Below are positions 26,802 through 34,973 of a stretch of DNA of 62,276 bases, piece by piece. This stretch comes from an uncultured Clostridia bacterium (GTDB lineage Bacteria; Bacillota; Clostridia; Lachnospirales; CAG-274). Numbering within the stretch: the stretch's first letter is position 1; every line of letters starts with the position of its first letter. Under the pieces are notes generated by a model. It did no database searches, had not been told where the DNA came from, and saw only the letters and a program-made list of their open reading frames with translations. Made by a program: the position numbers and the translations under genes. The stretch is from NCBI GenBank assembly GCA_944381435.1, contig CALWLD010000012.1, forward strand, positions 1 through 62,276, in the 5' to 3' direction.

Positions 26802-27635
26802 TTATTTTAATATATCATTTGTAACATCTTTTGGAATAACAAATTCCACAGGTCCCATATATCCAGGAGCAACTTCATATTCATCAAAACATATAACTAG
26901 GTTATTTTCATTGTTAAAATAGAAGTTTTGGTCTTCTTTTATTTTTTCAAAATTACCTTCTGGTATATCAGCATCTACAAAATATATTTTGTTTTCATCG
27001 TTTGCCATTTGCTCTTTCATTTGTTCTTTTATGTTTTGGCTTAAAACATCTATATAGCTATCATCTTTAAATAAATCTTTAAGCTCTATTATGTTACCTG
27101 TGTTTTTATCTATATGATATATTTTAGAATACATATATCCACTAGCATTTGTTTCTAAAGTATTTATTCTTAAGCTAAAAAGTTTATCATTATCTGTTAG
27201 TATGTCATAGTCTATATCTAAGCTTTTATTATCTCCTTCGTTAAAATCTTCTTTAAATTTAGAAATTAAAGTATTTACATATTCATCTGTTGTTTTATTA
27301 AGCTCATCTAAAGCTTGGCTGTTTTTATCATCAGATACAACAGGTGCTTTAGCATTAATGTTTTTTGTTTCGTCTGTATAATCATTTATTGTAATAACTT
27401 CTACAATGCTTCCTATAACAGGTATTTTGCTCATTGCCATAGCGATAGATGGGCTTATGTTAGGCAAAGCTATAAAAACTGCTAAAAAAGATGCACAAGC
27501 AACAGATATATATTTTATTTTATTTTGTCTTTTGGCTTTTTCAATATTTTTTTTCATATAAAACACTCCTTCTTCACATACATTAATATTGTTATATTGT
27601 TCTTTTAATTTTTTTAATTTATCATTTTCTTTCAT
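26802..27635 (-). CDS. RsiV-like anti-sigma factor (DUF3298 type)
   Basis: A 277-residue single-pass membrane protein. A cytoplasmic N-terminal part (1-41, starting KENDKLKKLKEQYNN, as in RsiV) is followed by one helix (about 42-66, ISVACASFLAVFIALP) and an extracytoplasmic C-terminal domain ending YEVAPGYMGPVEFVIP, typical of DUF3298. RsiV holds SigV inactive until lysozyme binds outside and triggers proteolysis. It starts one base after the sigma gene stop. Whether this one senses lysozyme is inference. Confidence 0.82.
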   Translation of the reverse strand: MKENDKLKKLKEQYNNINVCEEGVFYMKKNIEKAKRQNKIKYISVACASFLAVFIALPNISPSIAMAMSKIPVIGSIVEVITINDYTDETKNINAKAPVVSDDKNSQALDELNKTTDEYVNTLISKFKEDFNEGDNKSLDIDYDILTDNDKLFSLRINTLETNASGYMYSKIYHIDKNTGNIIELKDLFKDDSYIDVLSQNIKEQMKEQMANDENKIYFVDADIPEGNFEKIKEDQNFYFNNENNLVICFDEYEVAPGYMGPVEFVIPKDVTNDILK

Positions 27636-27636
27636 T

Positions 27637-28110
27637 TTATCCCTCCTCTATAATAATTTCTAGCTTTTTAAGGCTTCTATATAGCTTAGATTTTATTGTA
27701 CTTATGTTTAAATCTAGCACCATAGCTATTTGCTCTAGCTTTAAATCTTCAAAAAATCTTAAAATAATAATTGCCTTTTCATCTGCATCTAGCTTATTTA
27801 GTGCATTTTTTAAGTCTATATTTTCGTATTTATCATTAAAAGGTAAATTTGCATTATCAATATCTTCTGCTATGTATTTATTTTTTGATAAAAATGTTTT
27901 ACATTGGTTTATAACTATTTTATATATCCAAGTGTCTATAAATTTATCATCTTTTAATGTATGAATGTTTTTTATAGCCCTATAAGCACTTTCTTGGACT
28001 ATGTCCATAGCATCAGCTTCGTTATTAACATAAGAAAATGCTAGCTTATAATATTTATTATAGTTTTTTAGGAGAGTTTGTTCTGCTAGGTATACCTTAT
28101 CTTTCTTCAA
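27637..28110 (-). CDS. ECF-type RNA polymerase sigma factor (SigV-like)
   Basis: A 157-residue ECF sigma factor. Region 2 is about 15-75 (AFSYVNNEADAMDIVQESAYRA) and region 4 about 105-155 (LRFFEDLKLEQIAMVLDLN then STIKSKLYRSLKKL, the helix-turn-helix). The start is set at the TTG at 28110, seven bases after AGGAGGTG; the upstream GTG at 28119 is itself part of that site. The anti-sigma gene follows by one base, the usual paired layout. A candidate self-regulated ECF promoter lies just upstream. Confidence 0.9.
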   Translation of the reverse strand: MKKDKVYLAEQTLLKNYNKYYKLAFSYVNNEADAMDIVQESAYRAIKNIHTLKDDKFIDTWIYKIVINQCKTFLSKNKYIAEDIDNANLPFNDKYENIDLKNALNKLDADEKAIIILRFFEDLKLEQIAMVLDLNISTIKSKLYRSLKKLEIIIEEG

Positions 28111-28130
28111 GATTTTCACCTCCTATCTAT

Positions 28131-28159
28131 TAGACTTATATTTTCATAATAAAGTTTCA
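28131..28159 (-). promoter_or_regulatory. Candidate ECF-sigma promoter, autoregulation of the sigma gene
   Basis: On the minus strand TGAAAC (28159-28154) and AGTCTA (28136-28131) are 17 bases apart, close to the TGAAAC / CGTC pattern of Bacillus-type ECF sigma factors. The leader would be very short (about 14 bases). Confidence 0.45.
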
Positions 28160-28238
28160 ATGTTATTAAAAAATTTATGTATATAATATAAATTTTTGTT
28201 AAAAATAATATTATTAACATAGCATTTAGGAGGAAATT

Positions 28239-28499
28239 ATGGAAATATTAAAGGTTTCAGCTAGTTCAGAGCCAAAATCGGTTGCTGGTGCAATAGCAGC
28301 TATTGCAAGAAACAATAAAAAAATAGAAATAGAAACAATAGGAGCAGGTGCTGTTAACCAGACAGTGAAAAGCATTGCTATAGCAAGAGGTTATGTTGCT
28401 CCAAACGGTATAGAGCTTATATGCACACCTGCATTTTCTCAAATAGAAGTTGATGGGGAGCTAAAAACCTCAATAAAGTTTGTTGTAGAAAAAAGATAA
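28239..28499 (+). CDS. spoVS: Stage V sporulation protein S
   Basis: An 86-residue Alba-like protein with the family's near-invariant opening MEILKVSASSEPKSVAGAIA, the central IGAGAVNQTVKSIAIARGY and the closing DGELKTSIKFVVE. SpoVS influences septation and coat formation in spore formers and is among the most conserved small clostridial proteins. GGAGGAAA precedes the ATG, and it has its own terminator. It is strong evidence that the host makes spores. Confidence 0.95.
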   Translation: MEILKVSASSEPKSVAGAIAAIARNNKKIEIETIGAGAVNQTVKSIAIARGYVAPNGIELICTPAFSQIEVDGELKTSIKFVVEKR

Positions 28500-28502
28500 T
28501 AT

Positions 28503-28549
28503 ATAGATGTAGTTTTATAATTTTATATTAATTATAAGGCTACATCTAT
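28503..28549 (+). terminator. Terminator of spoVS
   Basis: Outer arms ATAGATGTAG and CTACATCTAT enclose a second pairing TTATAATT/AATTATAA; T-rich sequence follows. Confidence 0.75.
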
Positions 28550-28568
28550 TTTTAAATATAAAAAACTA

Positions 28569-28597
28569 TTGTAAAAAAAACTAGAATATAATATAAT
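28569..28597 (+). promoter_or_regulatory. Sigma-A-type promoter for the coiled-coil membrane gene
   Basis: TTGTAA (28569-28574), a 17-base spacer and TATAAT (28592-28597) lie 43 bases before the ATG at 28641. Confidence 0.6.
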
Positions 28598-28640
28598 AAA
28601 CTTAAAATGTATATTAAAATAAATAAAAGGAGCTTTTTAT

Positions 28641-29954
28641 ATGTCTTTTGATAAAAATAATAGCCTTAAGCTTTTTGATAAAGAAATAGATAAGCCAAAG
28701 CAAAAAGGCTTTTTATCGCGTTTTTTATCAAATTTTAAAAAAGAAGAAGTATTAACATCTAAGGAAACATTAAGCGATTATTCTTATGAATATTCTAAAT
28801 TTAGAGAATATGTATTTTTGCTAGAAGATAGCGAAGATGATGAAAAGGTTTTAAAGGCAGTAGAGCTTTGTGATGATAGCTTAAAGCTAGATAGGCATCG
28901 TGCTTACCTAGATAAAAAAAGGCGAGAATGTGATGTTATTTTAGAAGATTTAAAATGCTATGATAACCTTTCTGAAGAAGATACAAAATATTTAAAAGAT
29001 TTAATATCAAAATATGTACAGCTTAATAACGAAAGGAAAGGTATCCGTTATCAAATGGGAGATTTTTCAAGCTCTATAAATAAGCTAGAAGAGCTAGAAG
29101 AAGATGCAAACGACGCACTTTATCAAATAGAAGATGCCGAAAACTCTAAAAGGCTTTTAGCTAGAGATATAGATTTAATAAAAGATGAAAAAGAAAGAAC
29201 TATGCTAGATAGAGAAAGGTTACAGTTTGCATATAATGTGCTTCATAAGTTTTCTTTTGCTATAGCTATAGTGCTTGGTATTTCTATAATTGTTTTAACG
29301 TTAATATCGGTTTCTTTAAACGAATCGGTGTTTTTATCTTTATCTATTTTATGTGTAACTCTTATATTTACTATTGTTCTTATATATGCTTTTAGGAAAA
29401 AGATAGTTTTTGAGCTAAAGCTAAATGAGAAAAAGCAAGCTAAGTTGGTTACATTATTAAATAAAAAAACAGTTGTTTATTCTTATTATATTAATTTTTT
29501 AAATTATACCTATAATAAATATAATGTAAAAAATTCACGTGCCTTAAGAGCTAACTTAAACGATTTTAACAACTATAAGCATATTGTATCTAGGTATGAT
29601 AACCTAGGAAAGCTTGTATATGAGGTACAAGCTCAGCTTGAGGATTTTTTACGCCTTAAAAGGATAAACATATCAAACGGTTCTTTAGAATCTTTTGCTA
29701 AATCTATAAATATTGATAACCAAAAGGCTTATTTTAGAGAGATAGATAGCAAAAAGAAAAAGATAGAAGAAAGAATAAAAGAGATAGAAGAAGAGCATCA
29801 ACAGTTAATGGAAAAAATAATTGCTCTTAATGTGGAAGATACATCTAAAGAAAAGGTTATAGAAAAAATTATTCAAGCTTATTTTAATGAAACAGAAAAG
29901 ATTTTATCAGAGGAAGACGAAGAAGATATTAAAAAAATAGAAGATGATATTTAG
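28641..29954 (+). CDS. Coiled-coil protein with two membrane helices, function unknown
   Basis: A 437-residue protein that I do not recognise. Long charged helices (about 50-190) are followed by two adjacent membrane helices (about 210-255, FAIAIVLGISIIVLTLISV and then LSILCVTLIFTIVLIYAF) and another long coiled-coil C-terminus, including the acidic EEERIKEIEEEHQQ-like stretch, ending in runs of Glu/Asp. Both soluble parts would face the cytoplasm if the helices form a hairpin. The codon use matches its neighbours. It has its own promoter and a perfect terminator. It follows spoVS but nothing shows a sporulation role. Confidence 0.7.
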   Translation: MSFDKNNSLKLFDKEIDKPKQKGFLSRFLSNFKKEEVLTSKETLSDYSYEYSKFREYVFLLEDSEDDEKVLKAVELCDDSLKLDRHRAYLDKKRRECDVILEDLKCYDNLSEEDTKYLKDLISKYVQLNNERKGIRYQMGDFSSSINKLEELEEDANDALYQIEDAENSKRLLARDIDLIKDEKERTMLDRERLQFAYNVLHKFSFAIAIVLGISIIVLTLISVSLNESVFLSLSILCVTLIFTIVLIYAFRKKIVFELKLNEKKQAKLVTLLNKKTVVYSYYINFLNYTYNKYNVKNSRALRANLNDFNNYKHIVSRYDNLGKLVYEVQAQLEDFLRLKRINISNGSLESFAKSINIDNQKAYFREIDSKKKKIEERIKEIEEEHQQLMEKIIALNVEDTSKEKVIEKIIQAYFNETEKILSEEDEEDIKKIEDDI

Positions 29955-29962
29955 CTTAAAAT

Positions 29963-30012
29963 AAGGCTATAAAAATACCCTTGTAAATTTACAAGGGTAT
30001 TTTTATAGCCTT
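29963..30012. terminator. Perfect 50-base palindromic terminator
   Basis: Two perfect 25-base arms without a spacer, starting nine bases after the coiled-coil gene, with T-run character on the plus strand. Confidence 0.88.
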
Positions 30013-30285
30013 TAAATATAGGGTATATACAAAATATTGGGAGAAGTAAAATTTCCTTGCAATAAAGGGTAAAGAGCCTTTTTAAATACTATTTATTATA
30101 TTTTTAATAATATTGCTTAAAATAATTATTGATATAAAAATTTTTTATTATATAATTTTAAACATTATATTTTAAGGTGGGTTATATATGGATAAAAACT
30201 ATCACCAAATTTTATTTTTTTTTGTAAAACTATCATCTTCTTGAGTTTATTTTATTAACTCACTTTAACTTGTATTTTGAGCTAT

Positions 30286-30450
30286 TTAGTGGCATAAATT
30301 AGAAGAATATATTAACCCTTTGTGTTTGTTAGGATTAGCTCTATTTAAACTATCTATGTTAGGGTTATTTTCACATTCTATATACATTTTTGTAAATTCA
30401 TAATTATTTTCATCAATCATAGGTAATGTAATTTTAAAAATGTTGATAAT
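30286..30450 (-). pseudogene. Decayed coding remnant (minus) in the 30-30.8 kb gap
   Basis: The minus strand is open for 54 codons without a ribosome binding site and reads like protein (NIFKITLPMIDENNYEFTKM, then NNPNIDSLNRANPNKH). It ends at a TAA at 30286, and a TGA interrupts it upstream. It looks like the C-terminus of a lost gene. The 800-base gap (30013-30811) contains this, a plus-strand remnant and a short frame from ATG 30188 that stops after 18 codons; there is no intact gene. Confidence 0.35.
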
Positions 30451-30597
30451 TCAGAGGATTTATCTAGCTTTACATTATATAAATAGCTAGGCAATACCTT
30501 TATAGCAGGTATAATAATAATTGTGCTGTATCCTATACTTTTCTATATGGCTATTAGAACAAAAGAGTTAAGAGCATATTTAGGATTGTCTAACTAA
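30430..30597 (+). pseudogene. Decayed membrane-protein C-terminus (plus)
   Basis: The plus frame reads FKNVDNSEDLSSFTLYK, an in-frame TAG at 30484, then a hydrophobic helix (IAGIIIIVLYPILFYMAI) and the charged tail RTKELRAYLGLSN before TAA. The helix and tail look like the end of a membrane protein. It overlaps the minus-strand remnant, so both cannot be functional. Confidence 0.35.
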
Positions 30598-30723
30598 CAT
30601 ATAACATCTAAACCGATTAAATGTAATAAATAATTTATAACCACCACAAAAAATAGTGAACAACCTATATTTAAAAAGTAGTTGTAAATAATATAGATAA
30701 AATTAATATAATTCTTATTTTAT

Positions 30724-30759
30724 AAATAATATAAAAACTTTAGTATTTTTATATTATTT
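30724..30759 (-). terminator. Terminator after galT
   Basis: Arms AAATAATATAAAAA and TTTTTATATTATTT around an eight-base loop lie about 55 bases past the galT stop on the minus strand. The stem is all A-T, so it is weak evidence. Confidence 0.5.
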
Positions 30760-30811
30760 TATATTATTAATCTATTTTTGAATATAAGTAATAAAACAAT
30801 TAGAAATTTAA

Positions 30812-32317
30812 CTATTTACAATTCTCTTTTACTTTTTCAATAAATTTTACAAAAGCTTTTTGACCTTCTTCAGTTCTTTTAAAAACACCTGCGTCTTCTA
30901 AAACTTTTAAGAAAACTTTTCCTATTTCAATTTTTAAAATTTCATCTATATTACTTTTAGTAAATTTATAATTATGTTTAAAACTATTTACCCAATTTTT
31001 ATGTTTTCTAATATTTTCATTGTTTTCAAGGTTTTTATTTTGTAAAATAAACTCTTTAATTAGCTCTATCTCTCCTTTTAACCTTGCTGGTAAAACTGCA
31101 AGTCCCATAACTTCTATAAGTCCAATATTTTCTTTTTTAATATTATGAAGTTCATTGTGAGGATGAAAAACTCCTAGTGGATGCTCTTTGCTTGTAATAT
31201 TATTTCTTAATACTAAGTCTACTTGATAATTTCCATTACTTATTCTAACAATAGGTGTTATAGTGTTATGAGGAGTTTCTCCTGTAAAAGCATACACTCC
31301 CACTGTTTCATCTGTATATATTTTCCAAGTTTCTAGAATTTTTTCTGAAAGATTAATAAGTTCTTCAGAATCTTTCCCTTCAATTCTTAAAACAGACATA
31401 GGCCATTTTACAATACCTACTTTAATATTTTCAAAGTTTGGAATTTCAAAAACTTGTTCAAATGGAGATTTTGTAAGAGCAAATTCATACTTACCTGCTT
31501 GATAATGGTCGTGAGCTAAAATAGAACCTCCAACAATAGGCAAATCTGCATTAGAACCTATAAAATAATGTGGAAATATTTTAACAAAATCTAAAAGCTT
31601 TGAAAATGTATTTCTTTCAATTTTCATTGGTGTATGTTCAAAATTAAAAGCTATAGAATGTTCATTATAATAAACATATGGCGAATATTGAAATCCCCAT
31701 TTTTCATTGTTAAGAGTTATAGGGATAATTCTATGATTTTGCCTTGCTGGATGATTAATTCTTCCTGCATATCCCTCGTTTTCTTTACAAAGTAAGCACT
31801 TAGGATACTCTGTAATAGAAATATTTTTTTGCAACATTATATCCTTAGGGTCTTTTTCCGGTTTGGATAAATTTATAGTAATATCTATTTCGCCATATTC
31901 TGTATTATATTTCCATTTTTCATCTTTTTCTATTCTATATTTTCTTATATAGTCTGTTGCTTGGCTAAAATTATAGTAATAATCTGTTGCTAGCTTTGGG
32001 TCTTTGTTGTACAATTTCCAAAACTTTTTGATAACTTGGCTTGGTTTAGGCGTAAGTAACCCCATTATTTTTGTATCAAATAAATCTCTGTTAGCTATAG
32101 TATTGCTCTTTAAAATTCCTTTTTCAAAAGCGTAGTCTAGCATAAATTTTAAAGTTTCTTCTAGTGTAAAATTTTCTTTACTTTCTTCAAATTTATAGTC
32201 ATCTAATAAAAATAACTCTAAAAGACTATTTCTAGTGAAAATAATATCTTCTTTTTCAATTAATTCATTTTTTAGTGCATATTTTAATAAATTTTCTATT
32301 GCTATTTCAATATTCAA
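30812..32317 (-). CDS. galT: UDP-glucose--hexose-1-phosphate uridylyltransferase (class II GalT)
   Basis: A 501-residue enzyme of the Firmicutes class II family, longer than the E. coli-type GalT. It exchanges UMP between UDP-glucose and galactose-1-P in the Leloir pathway. Family marks are CLLCKENEGYAGR, NHPARQNHRIIPI, GGSILAHDHYQAG and HNTITPIVRISNG. The start is TTG at 32317, seven bases after a GGGGG ribosome binding site. It follows galE by 11 bases and ends the galKET group. Confidence 0.94.
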   Translation of the reverse strand: MNIEIAIENLLKYALKNELIEKEDIIFTRNSLLELFLLDDYKFEESKENFTLEETLKFMLDYAFEKGILKSNTIANRDLFDTKIMGLLTPKPSQVIKKFWKLYNKDPKLATDYYYNFSQATDYIRKYRIEKDEKWKYNTEYGEIDITINLSKPEKDPKDIMLQKNISITEYPKCLLCKENEGYAGRINHPARQNHRIIPITLNNEKWGFQYSPYVYYNEHSIAFNFEHTPMKIERNTFSKLLDFVKIFPHYFIGSNADLPIVGGSILAHDHYQAGKYEFALTKSPFEQVFEIPNFENIKVGIVKWPMSVLRIEGKDSEELINLSEKILETWKIYTDETVGVYAFTGETPHNTITPIVRISNGNYQVDLVLRNNITSKEHPLGVFHPHNELHNIKKENIGLIEVMGLAVLPARLKGEIELIKEFILQNKNLENNENIRKHKNWVNSFKHNYKFTKSNIDEILKIEIGKVFLKVLEDAGVFKRTEEGQKAFVKFIEKVKENCK

Positions 32318-32328
32318 TGTTATTCCCC

Positions 32329-33321
32329 CTAATCTTCAAAACCATTTGGATGTGACCTATGCCATTTCCAAGCAGAATTTATTATATCTTCAAGGCTATT
32401 AAATTTTGGCTTCCAACCTAAGACAGATTTTGCTTTTTCACTAGATGCAACTAAAACTGCTGGGTCTCCTGCTCTTCTTTCAGATATAACTGCTTTTATA
32501 TGTTTGCCAGTGACCTTTTCAGCTGTTTCTATAACCTCTTTAACAGTAAACCCAACCCCATTTCCTAAATTAAAAATATTATTATCTCCACCATTTATTA
32601 GGTATTTAATAGCTAAAATATGAGCTTGAGCAAGGTCTGTAACGTGAATATAGTCTCTTATACAAGTTCCATCTTTAGTGTTATAATCATCACCAAAAAT
32701 ATTTATTTGCTCTCTTGTTCCATTAGCAACTTGTAAAACAATAGGGATTAAATGAGTTTCTGGATTATGGGCTTCTCCAATAGTTCCATCATAATAAGCA
32801 CCACAGGCATTAAAATATCTTAAAGAAACATATTTTAAATTGTGAGCCTTACTAACCCATTTAAACATTTTTTCCATAGCAAGTTTTGTTTCGCCATAAG
32901 TATTTGTTGGCTCTGTTAAATCATCTTCTAATATAGGAATATTTTTAGGTTCTCCATAAGTTGCTGCGGTAGAAGAAAAAACAATATTTTTAATATTATT
33001 TTCTAACATAGCTTCAAGCAAAACTTTAGTACCAAGTAAATTATTATCGTAGTATTTAAGTGGATTTTGCATACTTTCTCCTACTAAGGAGTTTGCCGCA
33101 AAATGAATTATACCATCTATATTTTTTTCTTGTTTAAAAACATCATTTAAAAATTCTTTATTTCTTAAATCACCTTGATAAAATTTTGCATCTTTATGAA
33201 TAGCTTGCTTATGTCCTGTTTCTAAATTGTCTATAATAACAACTTCAAAACCATCATTAATAAGTTCATAAACTGTGTGAGAGCCAATATATCCTGCTCC
33301 TCCTAAAACTAAAACTTTCAT
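32329..33321 (-). CDS. galE: UDP-glucose 4-epimerase
   Basis: A 330-residue short-chain dehydrogenase-type epimerase. It opens with the NAD-binding VLVLGGAGYIGSHT, has the catalytic YGETK (Tyr-x-x-x-Lys) and the typical GDDYNTKDGTCIRDYIHVTD. The ATG at 33321 is chosen over one at 33366, which would run back into galK and add 15 non-conserved residues; GGGAGG lies before 33321. It interconverts UDP-galactose and UDP-glucose between galK and galT. Confidence 0.95.
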   Translation of the reverse strand: MKVLVLGGAGYIGSHTVYELINDGFEVVIIDNLETGHKQAIHKDAKFYQGDLRNKEFLNDVFKQEKNIDGIIHFAANSLVGESMQNPLKYYDNNLLGTKVLLEAMLENNIKNIVFSSTAATYGEPKNIPILEDDLTEPTNTYGETKLAMEKMFKWVSKAHNLKYVSLRYFNACGAYYDGTIGEAHNPETHLIPIVLQVANGTREQINIFGDDYNTKDGTCIRDYIHVTDLAQAHILAIKYLINGGDNNIFNLGNGVGFTVKEVIETAEKVTGKHIKAVISERRAGDPAVLVASSEKAKSVLGWKPKFNSLEDIINSAWKWHRSHPNGFED

Positions 33322-33346
33322 TATCTTATCCTCCCATATACTTAAA

Positions 33347-34510
33347 CTATAACTTTCTAGAACCACTACCTACTTCAACTATATAAAAGCTAGGCTCATA
33401 TCCTATTTTATTTTTATATTTTTTCCCTACATTTTCAATAAAACTAGGTATACATTTTTCTTCTACAAGACTAATAGTACAACCTCCAAATCCAGCACCT
33501 GTCATTCTTGAACCTAAAACACCTTTTTGTTTTAAGCTTATTTCCACAAGCGTGTCTAACTCAATACCTGTTACTTCATATAAATCTCTTAATGAGCTAT
33601 GAGACTGATTTAAAAGCTCACCAAACTCTTTTAAGTTGTTTTTTTCAAGAGCTTCAACTGCTTTTTTAGTTCTTTCGTTTTCATAAACAACGTGAGTTGC
33701 TCTTTTAATGCAAGTTTCATCTTCTATCAAATTTTTTAGATTTTCAAATTCTGAGGAAGTAATTTCTGAAAGGTTATTAATATTTCTTTCTTTTTTTATA
33801 TAATTAAGTGCTTTTTCACATTCACTTCTACGCTCATTATATTTAGATTCTGAAAGCTTTCTTTCTTTATTTGTGTTTGTAATAACAATTTTAACATTAC
33901 CTAGATTTATAGGTACATATTTATAGTCTAACGTATCAGTATTTAAAAGAATTGCATTTTTTTCTTTACCCATAGCAATAGCAAATTGATCCATAATACC
34001 ACAATTTACACCAATAAATTTATTTTCTGCTAACTGGCTTAAAACAGCTGCTTCTATCATATCAATATTTATATTAAACTCGTCTATTAAAATACGACTA
34101 ACCAAAAGCTCTAAAGATGCAGAAGATGAAAGCCCAGAACCATTGGGTATATTACCAAAACATAAAAATTCAAAACCATTTTCTATTAATCCATATTTTT
34201 CACCAAAAGCCCAAATAACCGCTTTAACATAATTTGCCCAATCGTCTTTTTTATCATATGTAAAATTTTCTATATCAAATTCAATAATACCTTTATTTTC
34301 AAAATTCATTGAATAACATAATACTTTTTTATCTTGTCTTTTTCTAAACATTCCATAAGTGCCAATAGTTAAAGCACAAGGAAAAACACAGCCACCATTA
34401 TAATCTATATGTTCACCAATTAAGTTTACTCTACCAGGAGAAAAAAACTCTTGTATACTATCTCCATTACCAAACTTTTCTATAAAAACTTTTCGCATCT
34501 TTTCTAACAT
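33347..34510 (-). CDS. galK: Galactokinase
   Basis: A 387-residue GHMP kinase. It has the galactokinase signature GRVNLIGEHIDYNGG (about 26-40), the ATP loop PNGSGLSSSASLE (about 122-134) and the C-terminal GSRMTGAGFGGCTI. It phosphorylates galactose released by the neighbouring alpha-galactosidase. It is the first gene of galKET; the 463-base gap upstream carries a terminator for the preceding operon, suggesting its own promoter, though none is clear. Confidence 0.95.
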   Translation of the reverse strand: MLEKMRKVFIEKFGNGDSIQEFFSPGRVNLIGEHIDYNGGCVFPCALTIGTYGMFRKRQDKKVLCYSMNFENKGIIEFDIENFTYDKKDDWANYVKAVIWAFGEKYGLIENGFEFLCFGNIPNGSGLSSSASLELLVSRILIDEFNINIDMIEAAVLSQLAENKFIGVNCGIMDQFAIAMGKEKNAILLNTDTLDYKYVPINLGNVKIVITNTNKERKLSESKYNERRSECEKALNYIKKERNINNLSEITSSEFENLKNLIEDETCIKRATHVVYENERTKKAVEALEKNNLKEFGELLNQSHSSLRDLYEVTGIELDTLVEISLKQKGVLGSRMTGAGFGGCTISLVEEKCIPSFIENVGKKYKNKIGYEPSFYIVEVGSGSRKL

Positions 34511-34750
34511 ATAATCACTCCTTTATATATAGTATGTAGGGAGCTAAGTTTTAACAATACAAGCATTTTCACTAACCAACCCTTTTTATTTTTCTTACTT
34601 AAAAGATATTCTTCTAAAATAAATATGTTTACATTAATATAGTATTTTTGTTTTATATTAGTTTTTTAGATATTATTAATTTATAATTTTTTTAACATAA
34701 AAATCTTACCCTAGTATTTATCCTAATAAAAAATCAAATTTTTAAACAAA

Positions 34751-34783
34751 AAAACATTTATAGAACTAGTCCATAAATGTTTT
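34751..34783 (-). terminator. Terminator of the msm/aga/gtfA operon
   Basis: Arms AAAACATTTAT and ATAAATGTTTT around an 11-base loop; on the minus strand TTTTTTT follows. It separates the raffinose genes from galKET. Confidence 0.75.
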
Positions 34784-34876
34784 AATGTTTAATATTTCAG
34801 GATGTTTAAACTTATAATTTGTTTTTACATTAAAGCTTTTCCAAAAATAATAACCAAATTTCACCTCTAATAATAC
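34766..34876 (-). pseudogene. C-terminal remnant of a lost gene between gtfA and galK
   Basis: The minus strand reads 36 plausible residues (VLLEVKFGYYFWKSFNVKTN, then YKFKHPEILNIKTFMD) to a TAG that lies inside the terminator loop. A stop lies immediately upstream, and the frame before that (KGIPNNIMTFIS) also looks coding. It may be the tail of another gene of the sugar operon that was deleted. Low confidence. Confidence 0.3.
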
Positions 34877-34973
34877 CTATGATATAAAAGTCATAATATT
34901 ATTGGGTATCCCTTTATGGTGTTTTATAGTACTACAACCGTATTAAAATATCTAACGAAAACTATATTAAATT

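Larger units (their letters stand above)
34511..34973. other. Gap between galK and gtfA
   Basis: The 463 bases hold a terminator (34751-34783) and a protein-like remnant (34766-34876). The remaining 240 bases upstream of galK (34511-34750) must contain its promoter, but no convincing -35/-10 pair or operator is visible to me. Confidence 0.5.

Noticed and set aside
28111-28119. GTG start for the ECF sigma gene
   Set aside because: The GTG is the end of the AGGAGGTG ribosome binding site; the TTG at 28110 has correct spacing.
33322-33366. Longer galE start overlapping galK
   Set aside because: The extra residues are not part of the family N-terminus, and GGGAGG lies directly before the ATG at 33321.
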